From Deltaproteobacteria bacterium PRO3 (GTDB taxonomy: Bacteria; UBA10199; DSSB01): a DNA stretch of 64,000 nt. The notes beneath the pieces were generated by a model. The model ran no database searches. It saw only the letters and a program-made list of their open reading frames with translations, and had not been told where the DNA came from. Location of the stretch: NCBI GenBank assembly GCA_030263375.1, contig SZOV01000005.1, positions 1 to 64,000 on the forward strand, written 5' to 3'. Position numbers and translations under genes: made by a program. Shown here in pieces: positions 56,688 to 64,000 of this stretch (positions are counted from its first letter, which is position 1; each line of letters begins with the position of its first letter).

Positions 56688-57653
56688 CTACCTCGCGCCG
56701 CGCGGCCGCCCCCCGCCGAAGGGCGAGAAAGGATTGCCGGGCGCCGCCGCCTTGCCCTTCGCCAAGGTCGGCACCAAAATCGTCTCGCCGTCCTTCAATC
56801 CGGAGGTCACCTCGACGTCTTTGCCCTCGGTCAAGCCGACTTTAATCTCACGCGTCTCCGGCGGCCCCTTCCCCGCCGGATTGGGCACCAGGACGGCGGT
56901 CGCGGCGCCCTCCTGGCGCAGTGCCTCGACCGGCATCAGCAGGACGCCCTCGCGGCGCTCCACCGCGAAACGGACGTTGGCGGTCATGCCGCTGCGCATG
57001 AAGTCGGGCACGCGGTCGGGCAGCACCTCGACCTCGTAGATGGTGACGTTGTTGACCGTCTTCGACTCGAAGGCGATGCGTGTGACGTGCCCGGGCGTTT
57101 CCTCGCGCGGGTATGCGTCGAGGGTGATCGAGGCCCTTTGGCCCAGCTTGACCTGCCCGATGTCGGTCTCGTCGACCTGCGAGGTGACGATGAGATGGTC
57201 CGACATCACCAAGACCGAATCCGCGGCCGTGACGACCTGGCCGGGGACGACGTTCTTCACGATGATCAGGCCGTCCAGCGGGGCCAGGAGCGGCGTCGGC
57301 TTGAACAGGCCCTCCCAGCGGGCCAGCTCGCCGGGGCCCTTGGCGCGGGCGGCGTCGAGCAGCGCGGCGCGCTCGGAGGAGCTGAGCCAGGCAAGGACCT
57401 GGCCCTTCTTCACCGCCTGCCCTTCCTCAACCAAGATCGACTCGACCCGGCCGGCGATGGGCGGCTTGAGCTCGAGGCGGTTTTCGGGCTCGACCAGGCC
57501 GGTGGCGAGCACCTTCACCTCGAGGTCGCCGCGCCGCACCTTCGCCTCGCGGTAGCTCGGGTCCTCGCCCTGCTTTTGAAATTGGGTCCAGCCCCACCAG
57601 GCCAGCGCGCCGGCCGCCAGTAGGGCGGCGCCGAGGATGAACGGTTTCTTCAT
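56688..57653 (-). CDS. macA: MacA-like periplasmic adaptor
   Basis: The protein has 321 residues from the ATG at 57653; upstream in-frame sequence is out-of-frame tolC DNA. An N-terminal helix (FILGAALLAAGALAWWGWTQ) anchors it. The lipoyl halves are 'LELKPPIAGRVESILVEEGQ' and 'TPLLAPLDGLIIVKNVVPGQ'. The hairpin between them is short. Beta-barrel and membrane-proximal domains follow. Its start overlaps the end of the tolC-like gene by four bases (ATGA), so the three genes form one operon. Confidence 0.92.
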   Translation of the reverse strand: MKKPFILGAALLAAGALAWWGWTQFQKQGEDPSYREAKVRRGDLEVKVLATGLVEPENRLELKPPIAGRVESILVEEGQAVKKGQVLAWLSSSERAALLDAARAKGPGELARWEGLFKPTPLLAPLDGLIIVKNVVPGQVVTAADSVLVMSDHLIVTSQVDETDIGQVKLGQRASITLDAYPREETPGHVTRIAFESKTVNNVTIYEVEVLPDRVPDFMRSGMTANVRFAVERREGVLLMPVEALRQEGAATAVLVPNPAGKGPPETREIKVGLTEGKDVEVTSGLKDGETILVPTLAKGKAAAPGNPFSPFGGGRPRGAR

Positions 57654-58990
57654 GGGATCGCTCCTCTGCCTTGCGCCTTCTCCCACTCGGCCTCGGCGAT
57701 CAGGGCGTCGCGGAGGCTTTCGAGGATGGTGCGTTCGCTGTCGATCAGGTCGTTCTCGATCTGGTCCCAATCCTGGTAGCTGATCAGGCCGTTGGCGTAC
57801 TGGCTACGCGCGATCTCGGCGCGCACCTGGGCCGACTGAAGGAAGTTCTCTTGGACGCGGATGCGTTCGATCGCGTCCTTGAAATCGGCGTAGCTTTGCT
57901 TGAGCTGGAGCGCCAGCCGGTTGTCGCCGCTGCGCAGGGCCTCGGCCAGGCGGAATTCCTCGGAGCGCGCCGCGCGCACCTCGTAGAAATCGCGGCCGCC
58001 GGTGAAGAGCGGATAGTTGAGGTTGACGCCCGCCGACCAAAGAGTGTTGGAGCCGCCGTCCTCGAACTTGCGCCGCGTCGCCGAGGCCGTCGCGTCGAGC
58101 GAGGGGTAGAGGTCGCCCTTCGCGATCTTCACGTCGGCCCGGCCCGCGTTCAGCTGGGCCTCGGCGCGGCGGTGCTCGGGGTGCGCGACCACCAGGGCCG
58201 CGAAGTCGGGCGACTCCTTCGGAAATTGGGTCTTGAAGCTGCCCTGCACCGCCAGCTTCTCGAGGACCGTCGCCGCCTCGCGGCCCAGCGCCTTGGCGAG
58301 CTCGCGGCGGGCGACCTTCAGGGCGCGCTGGGTCTCGGCCAAGTTGAACTTCGCCTGCTCGTAGAGGGCCTGGCTGCGCATCAGCGAGCCCTTGTTCTCG
58401 CGGCCGCCCTCGAAGCGCAGGTCGACGAAGCGGACGTTTTCTTCGCGGCGCTCGAGGATCTTCTTCGCCACCCCGACCTGCTTTTGCGAAAACAGCAGGC
58501 GCGCGAAGGCGGTCTTCAATTCGGCCGAGACCTGCGACTTGACCAGGCTTAGGTTGGCCTCGGCGTCGTCGAACTCAGCGCGGCTCTTCTTCACGCCGTA
58601 GGAGGTCTTGAAACCCTCGAAGATGTTCTGCTCGAGGACGACGCCGACCTGGAATTGGTTGCGGGTGCCCGTGTCGATGTCGATGGGCGAGGTGGGATTG
58701 ATCCCGGTCGTATTGGCCGAGTTGCTGGCGTTGTAACCCGCGCTGGGGGTCAATTGAGGGAAGTAGTCGCTGCGGCTGGCCCCGATCCGGGAGCGGGCCT
58801 TGGCGACGGTCTGGATGGCGGCCACGATGTCGGGGTTTTGGATGGCGGCCTCGTTGACGCAGTCTTGCCAGGTCAGGGGCCGCTCCTGGGCCTCGAGGGG
58901 CGCCGGCGCCGCGAGGCAAAGCAGCAGCACCCAGAGCCCTCGGACATTTCGCCATGCTTGGGCCGCGATCGCGCGCATAACGAGGTTCAT
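57650..58990 (-). CDS. tolC: TolC-like outer membrane efflux protein
   Basis: About 446 residues; the exact start is uncertain, since MNLVM at 58990, MRAI at 58978 and an ATG at 59020 are all possible. A signal peptide (LWVLLLCLAAPAPLEA) precedes two OEP repeats: LTWQDCVNEAAIQNPDIVAA... and FAALVVAHPEHRRAEAQLNA.... 'FPQLTPSAGYNAS' and 'YPSLDATASATRRKFEDGG' mark the beta segments. It forms the channel of the Mac system and is the first gene of the operon. Confidence 0.9.
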   Translation of the reverse strand: MNLVMRAIAAQAWRNVRGLWVLLLCLAAPAPLEAQERPLTWQDCVNEAAIQNPDIVAAIQTVAKARSRIGASRSDYFPQLTPSAGYNASNSANTTGINPTSPIDIDTGTRNQFQVGVVLEQNIFEGFKTSYGVKKSRAEFDDAEANLSLVKSQVSAELKTAFARLLFSQKQVGVAKKILERREENVRFVDLRFEGGRENKGSLMRSQALYEQAKFNLAETQRALKVARRELAKALGREAATVLEKLAVQGSFKTQFPKESPDFAALVVAHPEHRRAEAQLNAGRADVKIAKGDLYPSLDATASATRRKFEDGGSNTLWSAGVNLNYPLFTGGRDFYEVRAARSEEFRLAEALRSGDNRLALQLKQSYADFKDAIERIRVQENFLQSAQVRAEIARSQYANGLISYQDWDQIENDLIDSERTILESLRDALIAEAEWEKAQGRGAIP

Positions 58991-59036
58991 AACGAGAGAT
59001 CCGACCCCGATGTCCATCAATTTGTTAGAAAAAAGA

Positions 59037-60104
59037 TCAGAATGCCGCTTTGGGCACCGGCTGGAAGCGGGCCGTCACGTCGCCGACCAGGTTTGCCTGC
59101 GTCGGGTCCAGCCTCAGCACCGGAGAACCCGCGTCGAAGCGAAGCCCCTTGAGGTTGACCCACAGGACGTTGGGGCTGCGGGTGTATTCCCAAAAGTAGA
59201 CGCCGTTGGCGAGGTCGCTCAGGGTGCGGTACTCGGTGTTGTAGACCGAGAAGCGCGGGTCGTTGGTGTAGGGCGCGTCGAAGGGCACCGAGACGTTCCG
59301 CACGATCGACATCAGGGCCGCCGCGCCCTCGCGCTCGCCGGCCGGCTTGCGCAGCAGGTTGCGGAAGTAGGTCGCGCGGACGAAGCGGTCCATCGGGTTG
59401 ACGTTGCCGGGCAGCGGGGTCATCGAGTTGGGATTGCGGAAGTCGTATTTCTTCAGCAGCTCGAGCTGTTGGTCATAGGGCGGGTCGTTGGTCATCACCG
59501 TGTACTGCTTGCCGTGATGTACCGTCAGCTTGCCGCCGACGTACTCGAAGATGGCGGAGTCGCCGCCGACGTCCTCGACCGCGACGTGGACGGTGCTATG
59601 AAAGCCGCGCGCCTCCTGCATCACCGGCTGGATCTGCTTCATGGCCTCCACCGCCTCGGCCACGGTCGCGTAGTTATCCAAGAGGTATTGGACCCAGAGG
59701 CCGGCGAGCAGCCCCGGCTTGGCGGGGTCGCGCGGGCCGAAATCGGTGGCCCTTAGGAATAGCATGTGGCCGGCGAGTCCCTTCTCGTTGACGCCGTCGG
59801 CCGCACCCAGGTCGTAGACCGAGGTCACCACGCTGCCGTACTTCGAGGTCCACTTCGCGGGGTTGTCCGGAACGCCGCCTTCCCGCACCAGCCCGCGCGG
59901 CATCACCCAAAGGGCCGGCTGGGTGCTTTCCGCCCAGTCCATCGTGCGGCCGGTCATCATGACGCCGGGCTGGTCGTTCCAGAGGACGCGGGTGCAGGCC
60001 TCGGCGAGACGGGGGTGCAGGGCAAAGGCTGGGGCCAGCATCAGAGCGAGGGCCATCAAGGTTTGGCGAATCGGCCTGCGAGACAGGGCGGAACAAATGG
60101 GCAT
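59037..60104 (-). CDS. Exported choloylglycine hydrolase-family (linear amide C-N hydrolase) protein
   Basis: From the ATG at 60104 (AAGGAGAG upstream) it has 355 residues. A signal peptide ends just before Cys37 (LAEACTRVLW), which becomes the N-terminal nucleophile after processing. The Ntn pocket has 'MMTGRTMDWAES' (Arg and Asp), 'ADGVNEKGLAGHML', 'TNDPPYDQQL' and 'YRTLSDLANGVYFWEYT'. Family members hydrolyse bile-salt, penicillin V or acyl-homoserine-lactone amides. The substrate here is unknown. Confidence 0.9.
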   Translation of the reverse strand: MPICSALSRRPIRQTLMALALMLAPAFALHPRLAEACTRVLWNDQPGVMMTGRTMDWAESTQPALWVMPRGLVREGGVPDNPAKWTSKYGSVVTSVYDLGAADGVNEKGLAGHMLFLRATDFGPRDPAKPGLLAGLWVQYLLDNYATVAEAVEAMKQIQPVMQEARGFHSTVHVAVEDVGGDSAIFEYVGGKLTVHHGKQYTVMTNDPPYDQQLELLKKYDFRNPNSMTPLPGNVNPMDRFVRATYFRNLLRKPAGEREGAAALMSIVRNVSVPFDAPYTNDPRFSVYNTEYRTLSDLANGVYFWEYTRSPNVLWVNLKGLRFDAGSPVLRLDPTQANLVGDVTARFQPVPKAAF

Positions 60105-60205
60105 ACGCTCTCCTTCTCTCACCCGGATTGTGTGGATTTGCGGTGATTGTCCCTGCAGGGAGAGGCGGTTGCCAAGAAAATTCTTCGTGGATGTGGAGTC
60201 AGGGC

Positions 60206-60234
60206 AAAAAAAAAGCCGCAGTGAAACCGCGGCT
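60206..60234 (-). terminator. Terminator downstream of the tRNA-Lys fragment
   Basis: On the minus strand, AGCCGC / GCGGCT is followed by nine T. It probably originally followed a tRNA now truncated. Confidence 0.8.
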
Positions 60235-60237
60235 ATG

Positions 60238-60266
60238 GGTGGGTGATGCAGGAGTCGAACCTGCGA
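60238..60266 (-). pseudogene. Truncated tRNA-Lys 3' end
   Basis: GGTGGGTGATGCAGGAGTCG and the following ACCTGCGA are identical to the 3' end of the intact tRNA-Lys (60388-60416). The sequence diverges exactly where the 75-bp element starts. Confidence 0.85.
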
Positions 60267-60270
60267 TTTA

Positions 60271-60345
60271 TTCGCAGTCCCGAAGTAAATTCGGGACTGC
60301 TAAAGCCCAGGGGGCGGCTCCGCCCTCCCCCTTCAACCCCCAGCG
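60271..60345. mobile_element. 75-bp two-hairpin element, copy 1
   Basis: CAGTCCCGAAGTAAATTCGGGACTG is one hairpin and GGGGGCGGCTCCGCC is the second, followed by CTCCCCCTTCAACCCCC. It aligns throughout with copy 2 (60582-60656) on the opposite orientation of the plus-strand text. It joins a truncated tRNA-Lys. Confidence 0.75.
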
Positions 60346-60356
60346 GATTCACAAAT

Positions 60357-60385
60357 AAAAAAAGGCTACGCGTTTACGTAGCCTT
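60357..60385 (-). terminator. Terminator after tRNA-Lys
   Basis: AAAGGCTACG-TAAACG-CGTAGCCTTT followed by T on the minus strand, directly after the tRNA 3' end. Confidence 0.85.
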
Positions 60386-60461
<76 letters not shown>

Positions 60462-60475
60462 TAAGGAAATTTTGT

Positions 60476-60552
60476 TGGCGCGCCGTGAGAGATTCGAACT
60501 CCCGACCTACTGGTTCGAAGCCAGTTGCTCTATCCAGCTGAGCTAACGGCGC
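60476..60552 (-). tRNA. tRNA-Arg (anticodon TCG)
   Basis: The minus strand starts GCGCCGTTAGCTCAGCTGG. The anticodon arm is ACTGG-CTTCGAA-CCAGT. The T arm has GAGTTCGAATC. The acceptor ACGGCGC-G is followed by encoded CCA. It precedes tRNA-Lys by 14 bases. Confidence 0.95.
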
Positions 60553-60581
60553 AAAACCTCTCACAGCAAAAAATACCTCAA

Positions 60582-60656
60582 CCGGTGGGGGTTGAAGGGG
60601 GAGGAGGTAACTCCCCCTGGGCTTTAGCGAGCCCGAACTTGCTTCGGGCTCGCGAA
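60582..60656. mobile_element. 75-bp two-hairpin element, copy 2
   Basis: Read as reverse complement it gives CGAGCCCGAAGCAAGTTCGG, then GCTCGCTAAAGCCCAGGGGG and CTCCCCCTTCAACCCCC. It matches copy 1 with compensatory changes in the first stem (AGTCCCGAA/TTCGGGACT versus GAGCCCGAA/TTCGGGCTC). It joins a truncated tRNA-Arg. Confidence 0.75.
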
Positions 60657-60659
60657 TCA

Positions 60660-60686
60660 ACGCTCTATCCAGCTGAGCTAACGGCG
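60660..60686 (-). pseudogene. Truncated tRNA-Arg 5' end
   Basis: The first 26-27 bases of tRNA-Arg(TCG) (GCGCCGTTAGCTCAGCTGGA and TAGAGCG) are repeated here and stop at the 75-bp element. Confidence 0.85.
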
Positions 60687-60854
60687 CTGGTGCATATACT
60701 TTTGAATTTCCCGCGTCAACCCTTCGGAAAAACAAAATCAAGCCGCCCCCTTATGAGTCCATTTTCCAGGCTTTTCAAGGGGATTCTGAGATCGCGCTTT
60801 GGATGCATTTTTCTTGTCAACCCGCCGGGAAATAGGCACATTTCGCCACACTTC

Positions 60855-61628
60855 ATGAGCAGCCTCCACTCTTATCCCTCTTGGCAAATCGCGGCCGCGC
60901 TTTTTCTGCTCCTCATCCTCGCCATCGAGTTGGGCTATTGGATCGGGCGGCGCCTCGGGAAACCCTCCGAGGAGAGCAATTCGGCCCTCAACACCGTCAA
61001 GGGGGCCCTCTTGGCCCTGGTGGGCCTGCTGCTCGGCTTCAGCTACTCCATGGCCTCCACCCGCTTCGAGACCCGCAAGGCCATGCTCATCCAAGAGGCT
61101 AACGCCATCGGCACCGCCTACCTCCGCGGCGACCTCTTCGACGAGGTCCGGCGGGAACCTTACCGCGAGCTCTTGCGGCGCTATACTGACGCGCGCCTGG
61201 CCTTCTTCCGCATGACCACCGACGCCGAGGCCGTCTCCGGCGCCCTCCAGCCCTCCGAGGCCCTCCAAAACGAGATCTGGAAGCTGGGCATGGAACAAGC
61301 GCACGCAAATCCCCTGTCGCCCAACAACCTCCTGATCGTCGACAGCCTCAACACGATGATCGACACCGGAACCGAGCGAGTGGCCGCCCGGCAAAACGAG
61401 GTTCCGCAGCCGATCATCGTGCTGCTGATCGTCTCCACCTTCATCGCGGGCCTGTTCATCGGCCACTCCTTCGGCATCGGGAAAAGGCGCAGCTGGCTCG
61501 CCACCTTCGGCTTCGCCTTTCTCATCAGCCTCGTCACCTACATCGTCCTCGACCTCGACCAACCGCGCCGCGGGCGCATCCGCATCAGCCAAGAGGTCAT
61601 GGTCCAGCTGCGCTCCAGCATGAAATAA
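60855..61628 (+). CDS. Bestrophin-like (DUF4239-type) membrane protein
   Basis: From the ATG at 60855 it has 257 residues; longer in-frame sequence upstream is tRNA DNA. Two N-terminal helices (IAAALFLLLILAIELGYWIG and TVKGALLALVGLLLGFSYSM) precede a cytoplasmic helical region with 'RFETRKAMLIQEANAIGTAYLR'. Two C-terminal helices (PIIVLLIVSTFIAGLFIGHS and TFGFAFLISLVTYIVLDLDQ) follow. The layout matches small bestrophin-like membrane proteins. The role, perhaps ion conductance, is inferred. Confidence 0.8.
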   Translation: MSSLHSYPSWQIAAALFLLLILAIELGYWIGRRLGKPSEESNSALNTVKGALLALVGLLLGFSYSMASTRFETRKAMLIQEANAIGTAYLRGDLFDEVRREPYRELLRRYTDARLAFFRMTTDAEAVSGALQPSEALQNEIWKLGMEQAHANPLSPNNLLIVDSLNTMIDTGTERVAARQNEVPQPIIVLLIVSTFIAGLFIGHSFGIGKRRSWLATFGFAFLISLVTYIVLDLDQPRRGRIRISQEVMVQLRSSMK

Positions 61629-61658
61629 AAAAGCCATTCCGGATTTCCGAAATGGCTT
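61626..61658 (-). terminator. Terminator after tRNA-His
   Basis: AAGCCATTTCGG-AAAT-CCGGAATGGCTT followed by T on the minus strand. The hairpin may also serve the end of the plus-strand membrane gene. Confidence 0.8.
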
Positions 61659-61664
61659 CGATCT

Positions 61665-61740
61665 TGGGGTGGGCGAAGGGACTCGAACCCTCAACCCCTG
61701 GGACCACAACCCAGTGCTCGACCATTGAGCTACGCCCACC
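61665..61740 (-). tRNA. tRNA-His (anticodon GTG)
   Basis: The minus strand starts GGTGGGCGTAGCTCAATGGT, including the extra 5' G typical of tRNA-His. The anticodon arm is CTGGG-TTGTGGT-CCCAG. The T arm has GGTTCGAGTCC. The acceptor end is followed by encoded CCA. Confidence 0.95.
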
Positions 61741-61827
61741 GTTTTCCGCGCTTGGCGCGGGTAAGGCTTCTTTAAGTACCTGAATGATAATGTCAATCGC
61801 AAAAAAGACAAGCCGGAGCCGCCGCAA

Positions 61828-61863
61828 ATAAAAAGGCCGCGGGACTCTCGGCCCCGCGGCCTT
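61828..61863 (-). terminator. Terminator after the DUF11 protein gene
   Basis: On the minus strand, AAGGCCGCGGG / CCCGCGGCCTT is followed by a T-rich run, 20 bases downstream of the stop. Confidence 0.85.
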
Positions 61864-61882
61864 GGAAAAGCAATCGCGACGA

Positions 61883-63097
61883 CTAGCGACGGGCCTTCAG
61901 GCCGCGCAGCGCGACCCAAGCGGCCAGGGCAAAGGCCCAGAGGCCGGAAAAGGAAACACCCGAGGCCATGCCGGCCGACAGTCTGCAGCCCGCCCCGGAG
62001 ATCAGATTGGGCGCCGGGGGCGGGTTGACCGCCGTCACCGAGGCCACCGCCTCGTTGTTGGCCGGATCGGGATCGATCATCGCCCCGACGACGTCCGCAC
62101 GGTTAGTCAGGTCGCCCTCGATGTCCGCGGTCACCACGATGGTGATCGTCGCCGAGGCGCCGTTCGCCAAGGCGCCGAGGTCGCAGTCCACTGGGCCGCT
62201 GCCGGTGCAGTCCCCCTGCGAGGGTACGGCGCTGACCAAGGTCACGCCCGGGGGCAGGAAATCCGAGGCGAGGACGCTGACGGCGTCGTTGGGGCCGTTG
62301 TTGGTGACCGTGAGGGTGTAGGTGAAGTTCTCGCCGACGTCGACCAAGGTCGGCGACGCGGTCTTGGCGATCGCCAAGTCGGCGTCGGCCAATGCGGCTT
62401 CGAGCACCCCCGTCCAGCCACCGTCTTGGCCGGCGCCGTTGGGGGGATTGGAATTGAACCAGTCGTAGCCCAGGAAGATGATCTCCCCCTCGCCCGCCGG
62501 GATGATCGTCACGACCGCGACGGTGGCGTCCGCGTAGACGTTGAGGGCGCCGGCGGGGAGGCTCGCCAGATCCAGACCCTCCGTCGCGTTGTTTTCGGGA
62601 AGCTGGGCGGCCGCATTGTCGAAGATCGTGCCGCTCAGCACCCGGTCGGTGGGGTCGGAGACCGTCTGATTATTGGTAACGCTCAGGCCGAACACCGCGT
62701 TGATCAAGCTGGGCGTCCAGCTGTTGCCGTTCGTGCCGTCGCTGGCGATGATCATGCGCCCGCCGCCCTCGACGAAATCGCGGATCGCGGCGCGCGCGGC
62801 GTCGTCGAGGTCGGGGTTCAGCTCGGCGTTTTCCTGCTCAGGCATCACGAAGACCTGGTTTCCGGCGAAGGCGGCGGTGAAATCCGCTGCCGTGATGCCG
62901 GTGAAGGGGGTGACCACGTGACCGAACGAGGCGATCGCCGCCTGCATATTGTCGGCCTCGGCGCCGCTGCCGCCCGCCGAATCAACGTAGGTGTCGTTGT
63001 CGAAGAGGGCGACGTTGGTCGCCCGCGCGGAGACAGCATGGAACGCCGTCGCGCAGAAGAAAGAAAGCAGGACAAGGCCTTTGCCCATTCTCGTCAT
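61883..63097 (-). CDS. Secreted protein: ThuA/GATase-like domain, DUF11 repeat, C-terminal anchor
   Basis: The protein has 404 residues. A signal peptide (GLVLLSFFCATAFHAVSARA) is followed by a flavodoxin/GATase-like domain (NVALFDNDTYVDSAG, AIRDFVEGGGRMIIASDGTN, EGEIIFLGYDWF). Then comes a DUF11 domain (LAIAKTASPTLVDVGENFTY to ANNEAVASVTAV). The tail ISGAGCRLSAG, a hydrophobic helix and LRGLKARR is the third copy of the anchor found at 13.1 and 21.9 kb. A surface role is inferred. Confidence 0.85.
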   Translation of the reverse strand: MTRMGKGLVLLSFFCATAFHAVSARATNVALFDNDTYVDSAGGSGAEADNMQAAIASFGHVVTPFTGITAADFTAAFAGNQVFVMPEQENAELNPDLDDAARAAIRDFVEGGGRMIIASDGTNGNSWTPSLINAVFGLSVTNNQTVSDPTDRVLSGTIFDNAAAQLPENNATEGLDLASLPAGALNVYADATVAVVTIIPAGEGEIIFLGYDWFNSNPPNGAGQDGGWTGVLEAALADADLAIAKTASPTLVDVGENFTYTLTVTNNGPNDAVSVLASDFLPPGVTLVSAVPSQGDCTGSGPVDCDLGALANGASATITIVVTADIEGDLTNRADVVGAMIDPDPANNEAVASVTAVNPPPAPNLISGAGCRLSAGMASGVSFSGLWAFALAAWVALRGLKARR

Positions 63098-63201
63098 AGA
63101 ACCTCCAGTAGTTGTGTATCCAGGAACCCGGGGAGTGCCCCTGTGGAAGAAAACATCCCGAGCCCAAAGTCAACGAAAGAAAAATGTGAATGCGTATGGA
63201 A

Positions 63202-63500
63202 TGGCGCGCCCGGCAGGAGTCGAACCTGCGACCTACGGCTTAGCTTACCACTATGGTTTTCACCACCCCCGATAGCTCGAGGTTTGTGGTCTGGACTATC
63301 TCTTCACCGTTTCAGGTGCCGCACGTATAGTCTCTACGGATCCCGGCATGATTCGCCGGTTTCCTCGGGATTGCCATCGACATGACTCGGGAAGGTTCCC
63401 CCGATACAGTGCGGTCCACTTAACGGGTTTCGTTTCCCCGTCAAGGCTCCTAGGTATATGGCTTAAAGGCCGTTGCTCTATCCAGCTGAGCTACGGGCGC
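63202..63500 (-). tRNA. tRNA-Arg (anticodon TCT) interrupted by a group I intron
   Basis: The 5' exon (63466-63500) reads GCGCCCGTAGCTCAGCTGG... up to ACGGC-CTT. The 3' exon (63202-63243) reads CTAA-GCCGTAGGTCGCAGG... to the acceptor end GGGCGC-G with encoded CCA. Joined, the anticodon arm is ACGGC-CTTCTAA-GCCGT with anticodon TCT. All stems pair only after removal of the 222 intervening bases. The split falls after T34, within the anticodon. Confidence 0.93.
63244..63465 (-). ncRNA. Self-splicing group I intron (IC3-like)
   Basis: The 222-nt intron follows an exon U and ends in G, as group I introns require. The P7 strands are GAGACTATAC (63325-63334) and GATAGTCC (63293-63300), the latter within the hallmark GAAGAGATAGTCC. 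Near the 5' end GGAGCCTTGACGG...TTAAGTGGA resembles the P2 region of the cyanobacterial tRNA-Leu intron. A P4-P6-like GC-rich domain lies between. No homing endonuclease frame is present. Recognition is by eye. Confidence 0.88.
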
Positions 63501-63610
63501 AAATTGGCTCCTTCATAAGCCACGAAAAGCCACTAAATCCAGGATATTTACCGCAGAACCCCGAAAATTTGGCCCCTTGACACGGCGCACCGCGGGACAT
63601 AGCTTAGAAA

Positions 63611-63630
63611 GTCCAATGTTTTTTGGACTA
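63611..63630. promoter_or_regulatory. Short inverted repeat before the rhodanese gene
   Basis: AGTCCAA-TGTTTT-TTGGACT, a perfect 7-bp inverted repeat just upstream of the ribosome-binding site. It may be an operator or leader hairpin. Confidence 0.35.
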
Positions 63631-63642
63631 GGAGAAGGCGAA

Positions 63643-64000
63643 TGCCCAGCGTTCAAGACATCCTCAAGCAAACCAAGCAGCAGATCTCCGAGCTCACCCC
63701 CGACCAGCTGGTCGAGCTGCAGAAGAAAAACCCCGACCTTGTCCTGCTCGACGTCCGCGAGAAGGAGGAGCAAGAGCGCGGCATCCTGCCCAACGCCAAA
63801 CTGATCCCCCGCGGCCTGCTCGAGCTCAAGATCGAAGACGCCGTCCCCGACCGCAACCGCGAGATCGTCGCCTACTGTGCCGGCGGCAACCGCAGCGCGC
63901 TGGCGGCCTTAAGCCTCAAGCAAATGGGTTACAGCAAGGTCCACTCGCTGATCGGCGGCTACAGCCGCTGGAACCAAGAGGGCCGTCCCACCGTCAAGCA
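63643..64000 (+). CDS. Rhodanese-domain protein (3' end beyond the window)
   Basis: The ATG at 63643 follows AGGAGAAGG. The visible 119 residues have 'PDLVLLDVREKEEQERGILP' and the active-site loop YCAGGNRSA with Cys79, then 'LSLKQMGYSKVHSLIGGYSRWN'. This is a complete single rhodanese domain. Such proteins carry sulfur as a Cys persulfide. An N-terminal helix (LKQTKQQISELTPDQLVELQ) precedes it. The gene continues past the right edge. Confidence 0.93.

Noticed and set aside
54733-57039. Long open frame antisense to macB/macA
   Set aside because: Composition is Arg/Gln/Asp shadow-like and the opposite strand encodes recognisable MacB and MacA.
60525-60854. N-terminal extension of the bestrophin-like protein
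   Set aside because: It reads through tRNA-Arg and the 75-bp element.

Overview
The window looks like a chromosome segment of a Gram-negative, GC-rich bacterium of the broad deltaproteobacterial type. The evidence is a LexA next to a Y-family polymerase, the gene order tig-clpP-clpX-lon, a MacA-MacB-TolC export set, many lipoproteins with LxxC lipoboxes, and three secreted proteins ending in a Gly-Gly-x-Cys-x-Leu plus hydrophobic helix plus basic tail, which resembles MYXO-CTERM/JDVT-CTERM sorting signals. I cannot name a genus.

Layout. 1-12.8 kb is GC-rich housekeeping and small accessory genes: a Y-family polymerase start, lexA, a large unknown protein, tRNA-Val, a zinc alcohol dehydrogenase, small membrane and secreted proteins, a hydrolase/hexapeptide-transferase pair, a CBS protein, a fatty acid desaturase with a striking palindrome at its start, and a glycine-rich RRM protein. 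12.9-45.7 kb is an accessory zone rich in secreted proteins and lipoproteins of unknown role, littered with about 15 loci of one palindromic repeat (core GACGGAGGTTCGATTTTCGG and variants). Two Y1/HUH REP-associated transposase (RAYT) copies lie inside this zone: an intact one at 42.6 kb and one at 37.2 kb broken by a stop codon. A decayed third fragment lies at 38.9 kb. 43.7-48.2 kb is a strongly AT-rich island beside tRNA-Asp. It carries a RelA/SpoT-type synthetase gene overlapping a small partner gene, which looks like a toxSAS toxin-antitoxin pair, and a compact four-gene cassette with two clear membrane proteins. 48.6-54.4 kb is lon-clpX-clpP-tig. 54.6-64 kb holds tRNA-Leu, macB-macA-tolC, a choloylglycine-hydrolase-like enzyme, tRNA-Lys, tRNA-Arg(TCG), tRNA-His, a secreted DUF11 protein, a tRNA-Arg(TCT) split by a group I intron, and the start of a rhodanese.

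How the parts connect. The repeats have the features expected of a REP/RAYT system: imperfect hairpins, intergenic placement often at stop codons, and copies flanking the transposase genes. They have altered neighbouring genes, ending a signal-peptide ORF at 30.1 kb and supplying C-terminal codons or stops to others. In the secreted-protein zone, a beta-rich domain recurs in three proteins and a DUF6683-like family recurs in two, close together at both 20-22 kb and 31-34 kb. Two of the beta-domain proteins also carry a secreted HEAVH motif. This recurring association is the best candidate for an undescribed secreted system. Two further small mobile or palindromic families affect other genes: a MITE-like element that supplies lexA's stop codon, and a 75-bp element next to truncated tRNA-Lys and tRNA-Arg copies.

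All functional calls come from reading motifs by eye; no database search was run.
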